From Desulfosarcina sp. BuS5 (GTDB lineage Bacteria; Desulfobacterota; Desulfobacteria; Desulfobacterales; BuS5): a stretch of 64,000 nucleotides of DNA. The notes beneath the pieces are model-generated. The model was not told where the DNA came from and searched no databases. It saw nothing but the letters and a program-made list of their open reading frames with translations. The stretch covers positions 3,842,501 through 3,906,500 of the forward strand of contig NZ_CP087952.1 of assembly GCF_028752835.1 (NCBI RefSeq). Reading direction: 5' to 3'. Positions 55,898 through 64,000 of this stretch are shown piece by piece (the stretch's first letter is position 1; each line of letters opens with the position of its first letter). A program made the position numbers and the translations under genes.

Positions 55898-57481
55898 TCA
55901 ATTATTTTCCCTGGTCTTGTAAAATTCTATTCCCGGCCAATGTTCCATACCGTACTCAAGCTGCCATTCACTTGTGGTGAGGAAAGCCTTTGCCCCTTCG
56001 GCATCCCTTGCAAGATTGTTTTTGTTATTTTTTTCAAAGTCGTCCATTTTTTTGGGATCATCGCATTCGATCCATCTTGCCACATTATATTGCGACGGCT
56101 CGTAAACTGCAGCAACGCCATATTCAGTTTCGAGACGTGCCATTGTGATGTCAAACTGGAGTATTCCAACAGCGCCAAGTATATAGTCGTTTGTTGCCAC
56201 CGGCCGGAAGACCTGGATAACACCTTCTTCCGCAAGCTGGGTTAGGCCTTTGTGAAGATGTTTGGCCTTCATAGGATTTTTCAGAATAACTTTTCTGAAA
56301 AATTCAGGAGCAAAATTGGGGATTCCGCAGAATTTTAAGGGCTCTTTCTCCGAAAAGGTGTCGCCGATCTTGATGGTGCCATGGTTGTGGATACCTATGA
56401 TATCGCCGGGATATGCTTCTGATACGTTTTCACGCTCATTGGCCATGAAAATTGTGGCATTGGCAAAGGTAACAATTTTTCCTAACCGGTGGTGGAGAAC
56501 CTTCATGCCACGGGTAAATTTTCCCGAGCAGATTCTGAGAAAGGCAATTCTGTCCCGGTGGGCAGGATCCATATTGGCCTGAATTTTAAATGCAAAGCCG
56601 GAAAACGCTTCCTCGTAAGGAGAGACTTCCCGTGTAACTGCGGCTCTTGGGCCCGGAGGTGGCGACATCTCCACAAATGTATTCAGCAGTTCTTTTACTC
56701 CGAAATTATTGACTGCGCTTCCGAAAAATACAGGAGTCTGTGTGCCGTTAAGATAGTGGTCAAGCTCAAAAGGATCTGTAGCGCCTTCGATCAATTCGAT
56801 ATCCTCCCTCAGCTCGTCAGACTGTATTCCCAAAATATCATCAAGCTTTGAGTCGGAAAGGTCGTTTATAATAATGCCGTCACTAATATTTTTGTTTTGA
56901 CCGGCCTTGAAAAGATGGAGTTCTTTGTTATAGATATTGTAAACTCCATTAAAATTTTTTCCCATGCCTATTGGCCAGGAAAGGGGGGTGCACTCAACCT
57001 GCAGCTTATCCTCAATATCGTCAAGAATATCAATGGGCGACATGCCGTCTCGGTCCAGTTTGTTTATAAAGGTAATGATGGGAGTGTTGCGCATACGGCA
57101 GACTTCCATAAGTTTTTCTGTTTGGGGCTCAACCCCTTTGGCGCTGTCGATTACCATAAGGGCGCTGTCAACTGCGGTAAGGACCCTGTAGGTATCCTCT
57201 GAAAAATCCTGATGACCTGGGGTATCAAGAAGATTTATCTCAAAATCTCTGTAATTAAATTTCATAACCGATGTGGTTACAGATATGCCCCTCTCTTTTT
57301 CTATGGCCATCCAGTCACTTGTCGCATATCTTTCTGCTTTGCGGGCCTTTACGGCTCCTGCCTGCTGAATGGCTCCACCATAAAGAAGCAGTTTTTCGGT
57401 CAATGTGGTTTTACCTGCGTCAGGATGGCTTATAATTCCGAAAGTCCGGCGTTTGTTTATCTCTTTAGTATTATGATTCAT
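55898..57481 (-). CDS. prfC: Peptide chain release factor 3
   Basis: The 527-residue translational GTPase has G1 [16 protein letters not shown], the G2 region [11 protein letters not shown]3 [15 protein letters not shown] and G4 NKLDRDG, then domain II ([20 protein letters not shown]) and the RF3-specific C-terminal domain ([19 protein letters not shown]). RF3 recycles RF1/RF2 after termination. Length matches the family. It is divergently transcribed from argS. Confidence 0.95.
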   Translation of the reverse strand: MNHNTKEINKRRTFGIISHPDAGKTTLTEKLLLYGGAIQQAGAVKARKAERYATSDWMAIEKERGISVTTSVMKFNYRDFEINLLDTPGHQDFSEDTYRVLTAVDSALMVIDSAKGVEPQTEKLMEVCRMRNTPIITFINKLDRDGMSPIDILDDIEDKLQVECTPLSWPIGMGKNFNGVYNIYNKELHLFKAGQNKNISDGIIINDLSDSKLDDILGIQSDELREDIELIEGATDPFELDHYLNGTQTPVFFGSAVNNFGVKELLNTFVEMSPPPGPRAAVTREVSPYEEAFSGFAFKIQANMDPAHRDRIAFLRICSGKFTRGMKVLHHRLGKIVTFANATIFMANERENVSEAYPGDIIGIHNHGTIKIGDTFSEKEPLKFCGIPNFAPEFFRKVILKNPMKAKHLHKGLTQLAEEGVIQVFRPVATNDYILGAVGILQFDITMARLETEYGVAAVYEPSQYNVARWIECDDPKKMDDFEKNNKNNLARDAEGAKAFLTTSEWQLEYGMEHWPGIEFYKTRENN

Positions 57482-57519
57482 TTTTTACCCTAAATAATTT
57501 TACTTAATATTTTATAAGT

Positions 57520-57548
57520 ATAGTAAGAATATGGTCAAGTATTGTCAA
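57520..57548 (-). promoter_or_regulatory. Sigma-70-type promoter for prfC
   Basis: On the minus strand TTGACA (57543-57548) and TACTAT (57520-57525) are separated by 17 nt, 38 nt before the prfC ATG. Confidence 0.65.
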
Positions 57549-57620
57549 CGTCGTAAATTGTCAAGCAGGAAGGCTGAATACCGTAAAGGAATGTTTGACA
57601 TTTTTTTGATTGAATAATAG

Positions 57621-57641
57621 GTAACCGTTAACAGTTAACCG
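57621..57641. repeat. Solo palindromic repeat GTAACCGTTAACAGTTAAC
   Basis: This short palindrome upstream of argS resembles the terminal repeats of the 230-bp MITE at 46515-46744, so it is probably a relic or REP-like unit of the same family. Confidence 0.5.
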
Positions 57642-57679
57642 TAAAAACCTATAAGATAACAGATGGAAGCCGATTTAAA

Positions 57680-59356
57680 ATGAAACATAAAATTAAAAGT
57701 TTAATTAATTCCGCATTAACCGGGGCGTATAACAATGGAGATTTGAATTCGCCTGAAACCGATGAAGCTTTGCCTGAAGTTCTGATTGAGGAACCTAAGG
57801 TGGAGACCCAGGGTGATTATTCAACCAATATTGCCATGATCCTGGCCTCCATACAAAAAATGGCGCCGCAAAAAATTGCCAAAGCAATACTACGGAATAT
57901 AAATGATCATGATTCTTTTTTTGATAAAATCGAGATAGCGGGGCCGGGTTTTATAAACTTTTTCATAAACAAAGCTGCGTGGTATCCAATTCTAAAAGAA
58001 ATTCATCATATGGATTTAGAGTATGGGGCTGAGAATATAGGAAAAGGTAAAAAAATTCAGGTTGAGTTTGTAAGCGCCAATCCAACAGGTCCGCTTCACG
58101 TGGGCCATGGCCGCGGAGCAGCAGTGGGTGACAGCATTGCGAATATTCTGAATTTTTGCGGTTTTAATGTTGAAAAGGAATATTATATAAACGATTCCGG
58201 GAGACAGATTAACACTCTTGGACGGTCGGTTTTTTTCAGGTATAAAGAACTCTTCGGAAAAGATATAGTATTTCCTGAAGACTGTTATCAGGGAATGTAT
58301 ATCGTAGAACTTGCCGAAAATATTAAATCGATAAATGGCGATAACTTTTTAAATATTGAAGAAGAAACGGCTGTCAATAATTGCGCCAGGTTCGCGGCAG
58401 AAAAAATACTCGCGGAAATAAAAGAAGCTTTAGAGTCCTTTGGTGTTCAATTCGACAACTGGTTCAGCGAACAGTCTATTTTTGATTCCGGAAAAGTTGC
58501 AAAAGCCATAGAAAACTTTCAAAATAAAAAAATAATATATAATAAAGAAGGGGCGCTATGGTTTAAAACCAGTGATTTCGGCGATGAAAAGGATCGTGTT
58601 GTTGTACGTAATAATGGACTGACAACTTATTTTGCATCAGATATTGCATACCATCAGGATAAATTTAATCGTGGTTTTGAACGGATTATCGATATATGGG
58701 GGGCAGATCATCACGGCTATATTCCTCGTATTGCCGCTTCAATAGAAGCCTCCGGGGTAAACAGGAACCGGTTCGATGTTATCCTGATCCAACTGGTTAA
58801 CCTGCTGCGGGACGGTCTCCCCGTTGCGATGTCGACCAGGGCCGGTGAATTTGTAACTTTAAATGAGGTGATAAACGAGGTAGGCCGCGATGCTGCCAGG
58901 TTTATTTTTTTGACCCGCAACTCTGATAGCCCGTTAGATTTTGATCTGGAACTTGCAAAAAAGAAAACAAATGATAATCCTGTCTATTATGTTCAATATG
59001 TTCATGCCAGAATTTCGAGTATTATAAGAAAAGGTAAAGAAAATGGGGTAGCCGATATAAACTGGAATGCTGAGGCGGTTAATATGCTTAAAGAACCCGA
59101 AGAGATCGATCTCCTTAAAAGCATGAACCGTTTTCCTGCAATTGTAAAACAATCTGCCATGAGACTGGAGCCGCATCGTATAACGTTCTACCTGATGAAT
59201 CTGGCATCTTCTTTTCATGCTTATTACAATAAGCACAGGGTTCTGAATGATGACCCGCTATTGTCATGCGGACGGCTTTATCTTGTGCTGGCAGTAAAAA
59301 AAATTATACGTAACGGCCTCGGACTTCTTGGCGTTTCAGCTCCTGAAAAAATGTGA
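57680..59356 (+). CDS. argS: Arginyl-tRNA synthetase
   Basis: The 558-residue class I synthetase has an N-terminal additional domain, the HIGH motif in NPTGPLHVGHGRGA near residue 137, DIWGADHHGYIPRI, and the KMSKS-equivalent VAMSTRAGEFVTL near residue 393 (a relaxed form common in ArgRS). The C-terminal DALR anticodon domain ends the protein (RFPAIVKQSAMRLEPHRITF). It charges tRNA-Arg in the cytoplasm. The next gene starts 10 nt after the stop. Confidence 0.95.
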   Translation: MKHKIKSLINSALTGAYNNGDLNSPETDEALPEVLIEEPKVETQGDYSTNIAMILASIQKMAPQKIAKAILRNINDHDSFFDKIEIAGPGFINFFINKAAWYPILKEIHHMDLEYGAENIGKGKKIQVEFVSANPTGPLHVGHGRGAAVGDSIANILNFCGFNVEKEYYINDSGRQINTLGRSVFFRYKELFGKDIVFPEDCYQGMYIVELAENIKSINGDNFLNIEEETAVNNCARFAAEKILAEIKEALESFGVQFDNWFSEQSIFDSGKVAKAIENFQNKKIIYNKEGALWFKTSDFGDEKDRVVVRNNGLTTYFASDIAYHQDKFNRGFERIIDIWGADHHGYIPRIAASIEASGVNRNRFDVILIQLVNLLRDGLPVAMSTRAGEFVTLNEVINEVGRDAARFIFLTRNSDSPLDFDLELAKKKTNDNPVYYVQYVHARISSIIRKGKENGVADINWNAEAVNMLKEPEEIDLLKSMNRFPAIVKQSAMRLEPHRITFYLMNLASSFHAYYNKHRVLNDDPLLSCGRLYLVLAVKKIIRNGLGLLGVSAPEKM

Positions 59357-59365
59357 GCGTAACAA

Positions 59366-59995
59366 ATGGGCTCAAAAACAAAGAAACAAACTTCTCCTGG
59401 AACGAAAAAAAAAGGATCCTTGCTTCTGTTCTCTATCCTCTTTTTCACGTCTGCATGGATGTTTATCCTTGGTGTCCTTGTGGGTCGGGGGTGTGCTCCG
59501 CTAAAGGTTGATATTAAAAGTGTTCAAGACAGTCTGGCTGAATTGAGCCAAAAGGAACAAAACTACTACAAAATTGATCAGGATGCAGCTTCAGACAAGA
59601 CTTCGTTCGGCTTTTACGAAGATCTGAAAAAAACTGGAACAAAAGATAAAAAAAATAAAATAATATCGTCATTATCCAGCAAAAAATCTTTAAAAAAAAA
59701 ATATTTAGTTCATAAAACAATTGATAATAAAAAATCAGATATAACCCCGAAAAATAGAACTCAAAAAAACTATACCATCCAGGTGGCATCATTAAAAGAT
59801 TCAAAAATTGCCGATAAACTGGTGGCAAAACTAAAAAAAATGAGGTATCCTGCCTATAAATCAAAGGCTGTTATTCCCGGAAAAGGAACCTGGTTCAGGA
59901 TTAGAATCGGTTCATATAAAGATAAAGCCGATGCCCGGACAATAATAAACAGATTACAAAAAGATAAATTTAACGTAATGCTTGTTGCGATATAG
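59366..59995 (+). CDS. SPOR-domain membrane protein
   Basis: The 209-residue protein has a basic N-terminus, one membrane segment (LLLFSILFFTSAWMFILGVL, ~20-40), a Lys/Ser-rich periplasmic linker, and a C-terminal SPOR domain (YTIQVASLKDSKIADKL... TWFRIRIGSYKDKADART). SPOR domains bind denuded glycan at the septum, so a cell-division role is likely. The position after argS is a recurrent arrangement in related bacteria, from memory. Confidence 0.82.
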   Translation: MGSKTKKQTSPGTKKKGSLLLFSILFFTSAWMFILGVLVGRGCAPLKVDIKSVQDSLAELSQKEQNYYKIDQDAASDKTSFGFYEDLKKTGTKDKKNKIISSLSSKKSLKKKYLVHKTIDNKKSDITPKNRTQKNYTIQVASLKDSKIADKLVAKLKKMRYPAYKSKAVIPGKGTWFRIRIGSYKDKADARTIINRLQKDKFNVMLVAI

Positions 59996-60001
59996 ATTTA
60001 T

Positions 60002-60090
60002 TAGTCACAGACTCACGCAGACTGACACGGATATTTTGTTCTGCCGGCATGGTGTTTTGTCCGTGTGTATCCGTGTGTGTTCGTGGCTAA
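60002..60090. repeat. Dispersed CACGGA/TCCGTG palindromic repeat
   Basis: Arms containing ACACGGA and TCCGTGT, with surrounding CACGCAGACTGACACGG and CCGTGTGTGTTCGTGGC, form an imperfect hairpin between the SPOR gene and gatC. Such sequences are frequent intergenic repeats in these bacteria. Confidence 0.55.
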
Positions 60091-60109
60091 ATATAAAAAG
60101 GATTAAATA

Positions 60110-60397
60110 GTGAAAATAACAGATGATGAGGTCATGCATGTGGCAAGCCTTGCACGACTTGATCTGCATGAAGATGATGTGGAAATGTTTGCCGAACAGA
60201 TCGGAAAAATTCTCGAATATGTCCATACTCTTGACAGTGTAAATACAGATGGTGTTGAACCTGTAACCCACGCAATTTCCCTGTCAAATGCTTTTCGCAA
60301 TGATGATGAAAAAGAGCATGTAAACAGGGATACAGTGCTTTCAAATGCTCCAGAGAAAGAAGATGGGGCTTTTATAGTGCCCAAAATAATCGAATGA
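60110..60397 (+). CDS. gatC: Aspartyl/glutamyl-tRNA amidotransferase subunit C
   Basis: The 95-residue protein starts at GTG 60110. It has [20 protein letters not shown] and the conserved C-terminal [17 protein letters not shown]. GatC stabilises GatA and GatB in the amidotransferase that makes Gln-tRNA and/or Asn-tRNA from mischarged precursors. gatA follows after 16 nt; gatB is not in this window. Confidence 0.93.
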   Translation: MKITDDEVMHVASLARLDLHEDDVEMFAEQIGKILEYVHTLDSVNTDGVEPVTHAISLSNAFRNDDEKEHVNRDTVLSNAPEKEDGAFIVPKIIE

Positions 60398-60413
60398 TAA
60401 GGATCAAGAATCG

Positions 60414-61898
60414 ATGGAACTCTATGAACTTACTATACATAAGGCTCATGAACTTTTAAAGCAGAAGAAAATTTCGTCTATGGAACTTACCAAGTCTCTG
60501 CTTGAGCGCATAGATGTCCAGGATAAAAAAATCGGCGCATATATTTCTATAGCCGGTGAAATGGCACTGGACCAGGCAAAAATTGCCGATGATGCTATTG
60601 CAAAAGGCAGAATTTCCCCTCTCACAGGAATTCCTGTTTCTATTAAGGACATTATTTGCACAAAAGGGATTCGTACAACCTGCGCATCTAAAATCCTGGA
60701 AAATTTTGTCCCTTTCTATGATGCCTTTGTGATAAAAAAATTAAAAAAAGAGAATGCCGTAATTCTTGGGAAAGTTAATATGGATGAATTTGCCATGGGA
60801 TCATCAACTGAGAATTCAGGTATCAAGATAACCCGTAATCCCTGGGATCTCTCGCGCATACCAGGAGGATCAAGCGGCGGGTCTGCAGCTTCGGTGGCGG
60901 CGGATTTATGCCTCGGATCCCTTGGTTCCGATACAGGCGGATCCATACGCCAACCCGCATCACACTGTGGTGTGGTGGGGCTTAAACCCACTTATGGGCG
61001 CGTCTCCAGGTTCGGCCTGGTAGCTTTTGCCTCATCACTGGATCAGATCGGTCCGTTGACCAAGGATGTTACCGATAGCGCTATTATGATGAATACATTT
61101 GCGGGGTATGACCGGAACGACTCAACCTCCGTACCTGTCGATGTGCCGGATTATACTTCTTTTTGTCAAAAAGGCCTGAACGGATTAAGGGTGGGCATAC
61201 CGAAGGAATTCCATTCTCACAAGGGATTGGATCCTGAAGTGGATCTGGCGGTAAAAAATGCCGTTAAAACCCTTGAGGATATGGGCGCTTCATCTGTGGA
61301 AATATCTTTGCCCCACACGCAATATACCGTAGCGGCATATTATGTCATTGCACCTGCAGAGGCGAGTTCCAACCTTGCCAGATATGATGGAGTAAAATAT
61401 GGATTCCGGGACATGGATAAAAAAAACCTTATTGAAATGTACAAAGGGACAAGATCTCAAGGGTTCGGAGATGAGGTTAAGCGCAGGATTATTTTAGGAA
61501 CATATGTTCTTTCTGCAGGTTATTATGATGCTTACTACAAACAAGCGTCACAGGTCAGGGCACTTATAACAGGAGATTTCAAAAAAGCATTTAAAAAATG
61601 CGATGTAATCCTTTCTCCTGTAGCTCCGACACCTGCGTTTACTATAGGAGAAAAGTCTGGTGATCCTCTTACAATGTACCTTTCCGATATATTTACGCTC
61701 TCAGCAAATCTTGCGGGTATACCGGGCATGTCTCTGCCCTGCGGATTCTCGAAAACAGGACTTCCCATAGGCCTGCAGATCATGGGTATGCACTTTAATG
61801 AGGAAAAAATTTTCAGAACGGCTTTTAATTTTGAACAGGCAACGGAATTTCATAATAAAAAGCCTGAATTTCACCGCGGAGAACGCAGAGATCGCTGA
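60414..61898 (+). CDS. gatA: Aspartyl/glutamyl-tRNA amidotransferase subunit A
   Basis: The 494-residue amidase-signature enzyme has the catalytic Lys in [14 protein letters not shown], the cis-Ser/Ser region in [15 protein letters not shown] and the nucleophile in [13 protein letters not shown]. It releases ammonia from glutamine for GatB. The last ~8 residues (HRGERRDR) are encoded by a dispersed inverted repeat that has replaced the normal end, so the C-terminus is slightly longer than usual. Confidence 0.95.
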   Translation: MELYELTIHKAHELLKQKKISSMELTKSLLERIDVQDKKIGAYISIAGEMALDQAKIADDAIAKGRISPLTGIPVSIKDIICTKGIRTTCASKILENFVPFYDAFVIKKLKKENAVILGKVNMDEFAMGSSTENSGIKITRNPWDLSRIPGGSSGGSAASVAADLCLGSLGSDTGGSIRQPASHCGVVGLKPTYGRVSRFGLVAFASSLDQIGPLTKDVTDSAIMMNTFAGYDRNDSTSVPVDVPDYTSFCQKGLNGLRVGIPKEFHSHKGLDPEVDLAVKNAVKTLEDMGASSVEISLPHTQYTVAAYYVIAPAEASSNLARYDGVKYGFRDMDKKNLIEMYKGTRSQGFGDEVKRRIILGTYVLSAGYYDAYYKQASQVRALITGDFKKAFKKCDVILSPVAPTPAFTIGEKSGDPLTMYLSDIFTLSANLAGIPGMSLPCGFSKTGLPIGLQIMGMHFNEEKIFRTAFNFEQATEFHNKKPEFHRGERRDR

Positions 61899-61943
61899 GA
61901 TATTACGTTAAAATTTAATCAGTTTCTTTGCGTCCTCTGCGGT
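61873..61943. repeat. Inverted repeat overlapping the gatA stop
   Basis: Arms ACCGCGGAGAACGCAGAGA and the near-complement of TCTTTGCGTCCTCTGCGGT (three mismatches) surround ~33 nt. It supplies the gatA stop and could act as a terminator. Confidence 0.7.
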
Positions 61944-62028
61944 TAAAAAACAGGTTCTAACATGGAAAATCCCGGTTTTCAGATAATTAATTTATGTGAA
62001 AATCTATATAAAAAAAACTGAGGTAAAA

Positions 62029-62208
62029 ATGAGTATACTCCCGGAAGGTGAAGATCTGCGCAAGGCTGTTAAATGGATATCAGAAGAGCGCATGAACAAT
62101 CCGTCAATTAAAATAATAAAATTAGTTGAGCAGGCCAGCTTGCAGTTTAACCTCTCCCCAAAGAAGACAGACTTCTTGTTAAAGTACGTAAAGGATGAAA
62201 AGCTGTAG
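62029..62208 (+). CDS. Small conserved-looking protein upstream of mutL
   Basis: The 59-residue protein reads SILPEGEDLRKAVKWISEER and IKLVEQASLQFNLSPKKTDF, predicted helical, with a helix-turn-helix-like middle. GAGGT lies 6 nt before ATG 62029. It sits 18 nt before mutL and is probably co-transcribed. I do not recognise a named family. Confidence 0.65.
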   Translation: MSILPEGEDLRKAVKWISEERMNNPSIKIIKLVEQASLQFNLSPKKTDFLLKYVKDEKL

Positions 62209-62226
62209 GTTTGTGGGGTGTCCATC

Positions 62227-64000
62227 GTGTCAAAAATAAAAATATTACCCGAAATTCTATCAAACAAAATAGCCGCCGGTGAGGTAGTTGAAAGGCCTGC
62301 TTCGGTTGTTAAAGAGCTATTGGAGAATGCGCTCGATGCCGGAAGCAAAAAAATCATAATAGAGATCGAACAGGGCGGCAGATCTCTTATTCGGATTTCA
62401 GATAATGGCACGGGGATGAATTATGACGACGCGCTTTTGTCTATTGAAAGATATGCAACAAGTAAAATTTTTAACGATTCCGACCTGTTTGCCATAAAAA
62501 CGCTCGGATTCAGGGGCGAGGCATTGCCGAGCATAGCATCTGTTTCCAGATTTCAGCTTATTACTCGTGATGAAAATTCACAAACCGGTACAAGTATTTT
62601 TATAGACGGCGGGAAAATAACAAAAGTCACGAAAACAGGCGCTCCCACAGGGACAATGGTGACCATCAGACAGCTATTTTATAATACACCCGCCAGGCGC
62701 AAATTTCTGAAAACAATCAATACGGAGATGAGTCATGTGGCGGATACTGTCGCCCGTATTGCAATGAGCCGTTATGATGTCACGTTCAAGCTCCTTCATA
62801 ATAATAAACAGTTGAAAAACTGGCCGGTTGTTCAAAATCCGCTGGATCGTGCCGTGGATGTACTTGGGAGCAATATAAAAAATGATCTTCATAAAATTGC
62901 AGATAGCGGCGCAGACTCTATCCTGACGGGCTGGATCTCTGCTCCGGGAATTGCGCGCAGTACAGCGCGCGGCACCTATCTTTTCGTAAATGGACGCTTT
63001 GTGCGCGACAGGATGGTTCAGCACGCTCTGTTTAAAGGATATGCCGGCAGATTAATGAAAGGGCAGTTTCCTGTGGCAGTGCTTTTTTTGAAAATTCCTT
63101 TTGATCAAGTTGATATCAATGTTCATCCTGCAAAAGCAGAGGTCAAATTTGCAGAGCAAACAAGAATTCATGACGCTATTGTAAAATCGGTATCGCAAAC
63201 CTTAAACCTGGCTGAGCGCCCCAGGTGGGCTGAAGCAAGTCCCCTATCTGCAAAGGATTCTCATATCTCAGGGATTGAGCCTGAATACGGATATATAAAA
63301 AAAAAGGAGCATTCCTCACCAAAAATTTTTATTGATAAAGAAAATGTTTCATCAATAAACAGAAAAGATGAAATTTTTTCAATACCCCAAAAAGCCGAAC
63401 AGTCTCCTTTATGGGCAAAAAGCAGTTTCAGGGATTTAAGAATAATCGGTCAGCTTCATAATACTTTCATATTATGCGAATCAGATGAAGGGCTTGTTAT
63501 CCTGGATCAGCATGCTGTCCATGAAAGGATTGTTTTTGAAAAACTAAAAGTCAGAGCAAAAGGACTGCCGACGGTGTCTCAAAAACTTTTGATTCCCGAA
63601 ACCATAGATTTATCCTACAGTGAAGCCGCAATACTTACCAGGATACTGCCGGAACTTCAAAAGTTCGGTCTTGAGATTGAACCCTTTGGCGGCAATACCT
63701 TCGTGGTTAAAGCTATACCTTCCCTTTTGGCAGACCGGGAGGCGCAGCCGCTTATTATAGAGATGGTAGAAAAACTGGCTGAAACAGGTTTTACATCAGG
63801 TGTATCCGATGCTGTTGATGAATGCCTGATAATCATGGCATGTCACGGATCCATAAGAGCGAAGCAGCGTCTTTCGGATGAACAGATACAGCGACTGCTC
63901 GACCAGCTTGATGAATGCGAGAATCCTTCCTGCTGCCCCCACGGCAGACCAACATGGTTAAGCCGGCCTATAAAAACCCTTGAAAAATCTTTCAAGCGAA
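62227..64000 (+). CDS. mutL: DNA mismatch repair protein MutL (runs off the window)
   Basis: The frame is open from GTG 62227 (GTG 62218 is an alternative) to the window edge, ~591 residues, missing only the C-terminal end. The GHKL ATPase is complete: LPEILSNKIAAGEVVERP, ENALDAGSK, ISDNGTGM, LGFRGEALPSIASV and FYNTPARRKFLK. The C-terminal dimerisation domain shows DQHAVHERIVFE, matching the DQHAX2EX4E endonuclease motif, plus ACHGSIRA and CPHGRPTW. MutL thus probably nicks DNA itself, as in bacteria lacking MutH. Confidence 0.95.
   Translation, partial: MSKIKILPEILSNKIAAGEVVERPASVVKELLENALDAGSKKIIIEIEQGGRSLIRISDNGTGMNYDDALLSIERYATSKIFNDSDLFAIKTLGFRGEALPSIASVSRFQLITRDENSQTGTSIFIDGGKITKVTKTGAPTGTMVTIRQLFYNTPARRKFLKTINTEMSHVADTVARIAMSRYDVTFKLLHNNKQLKNWPVVQNPLDRAVDVLGSNIKNDLHKIADSGADSILTGWISAPGIARSTARGTYLFVNGRFVRDRMVQHALFKGYAGRLMKGQFPVAVLFLKIPFDQVDINVHPAKAEVKFAEQTRIHDAIVKSVSQTLNLAERPRWAEASPLSAKDSHISGIEPEYGYIKKKEHSSPKIFIDKENVSSINRKDEIFSIPQKAEQSPLWAKSSFRDLRIIGQLHNTFILCESDEGLVILDQHAVHERIVFEKLKVRAKGLPTVSQKLLIPETIDLSYSEAAILTRILPELQKFGLEIEPFGGNTFVVKAIPSLLADREAQPLIIEMVEKLAETGFTSGVSDAVDECLIIMACHGSIRAKQRLSDEQIQRLLDQLDECENPSCCPHGRPTWLSRPIKTLEKSFKR

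Noticed and set aside
57595..57620. Promoter for argS (TTGACA ... TAATAG)
   Set aside because: Spacing is only 14 nt, too short for a confident sigma-70 call.
30..64000. tRNA or rRNA genes
   Set aside because: No T-loop GGTTCGAAT-type cloverleaf or rRNA-like sequence was found by eye; a tRNAscan run would settle it.

Overview
The window looks like a chromosome segment of an AT-rich Gram-negative bacterium, most likely a Desulfobacterota (Desulfobacterales-type) organism. This is inferred from the conserved genes in the last 12 kb (trxA-trxB-bamD, prfC, argS, a SPOR protein, gatC-gatA, mutL with an endonuclease motif), from intergenic repeat styles, and from a probable selenocysteine codon. 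No 16S or other marker is present, so the assignment is tentative.

Layout. 1-5 kb: surface-glycan genes (methyltransferase tail, a three-domain glycosyltransferase fusion, an FkbM methyltransferase with a poly-G frameshift). 5-8 kb: a DUF262 gene broken first by an IS5/IS1182-like element and then by a RAYT element. 8-17 kb: a second glycan block (UDP-glucuronate decarboxylase, GtrB-like glycosyltransferase, GtrA-like flippase, two large GT-C membrane proteins, one split by an IS4 element, and a truncated ugd). 17-52 kb: a genomic archipelago dominated by 13 copies (6 with intact genes) of one ~1.1 kb element. Its transposase joins an HUH/Y1 (RAYT/IS200-like) nuclease to a DnaA-domain-IV-like C-terminus. 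All copies point the same way. Between them lie toxin-antitoxin modules (two TumE-type, HepT-MntA, two VapC/PIN, HigBA), gene fragments, an IS66 element carrying a DruA homologue, an IS1380 element, several MITEs and a glycoside hydrolase. 52-64 kb: conserved housekeeping genes.

How parts relate. The glycan genes share a C- or N-terminal beta-sandwich-like module found in four different proteins (FkbM methyltransferase, two GT-C proteins, the 705-aa glycosidase), which suggests one exopolysaccharide or glycoprotein system now scattered by mobile elements. Flanks of the RAYT copies never rejoin in register, and the spacers contain truncated duplicates of genes found elsewhere in the window. 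Extensive recombination between RAYT copies is the simplest reading.

Best leads: (1) the amplified, one-directional, inverted-repeat-bounded Y1-DnaA_C element; (2) an in-frame TGA at the conserved Cys of a DUF523 protein, a candidate selenoprotein; (3) a DruA (Druantia-type) gene built into an IS66 operon; (4) a 128-bp MITE with exact 5-bp target duplications that hitch-hikes inside RAYT copies.
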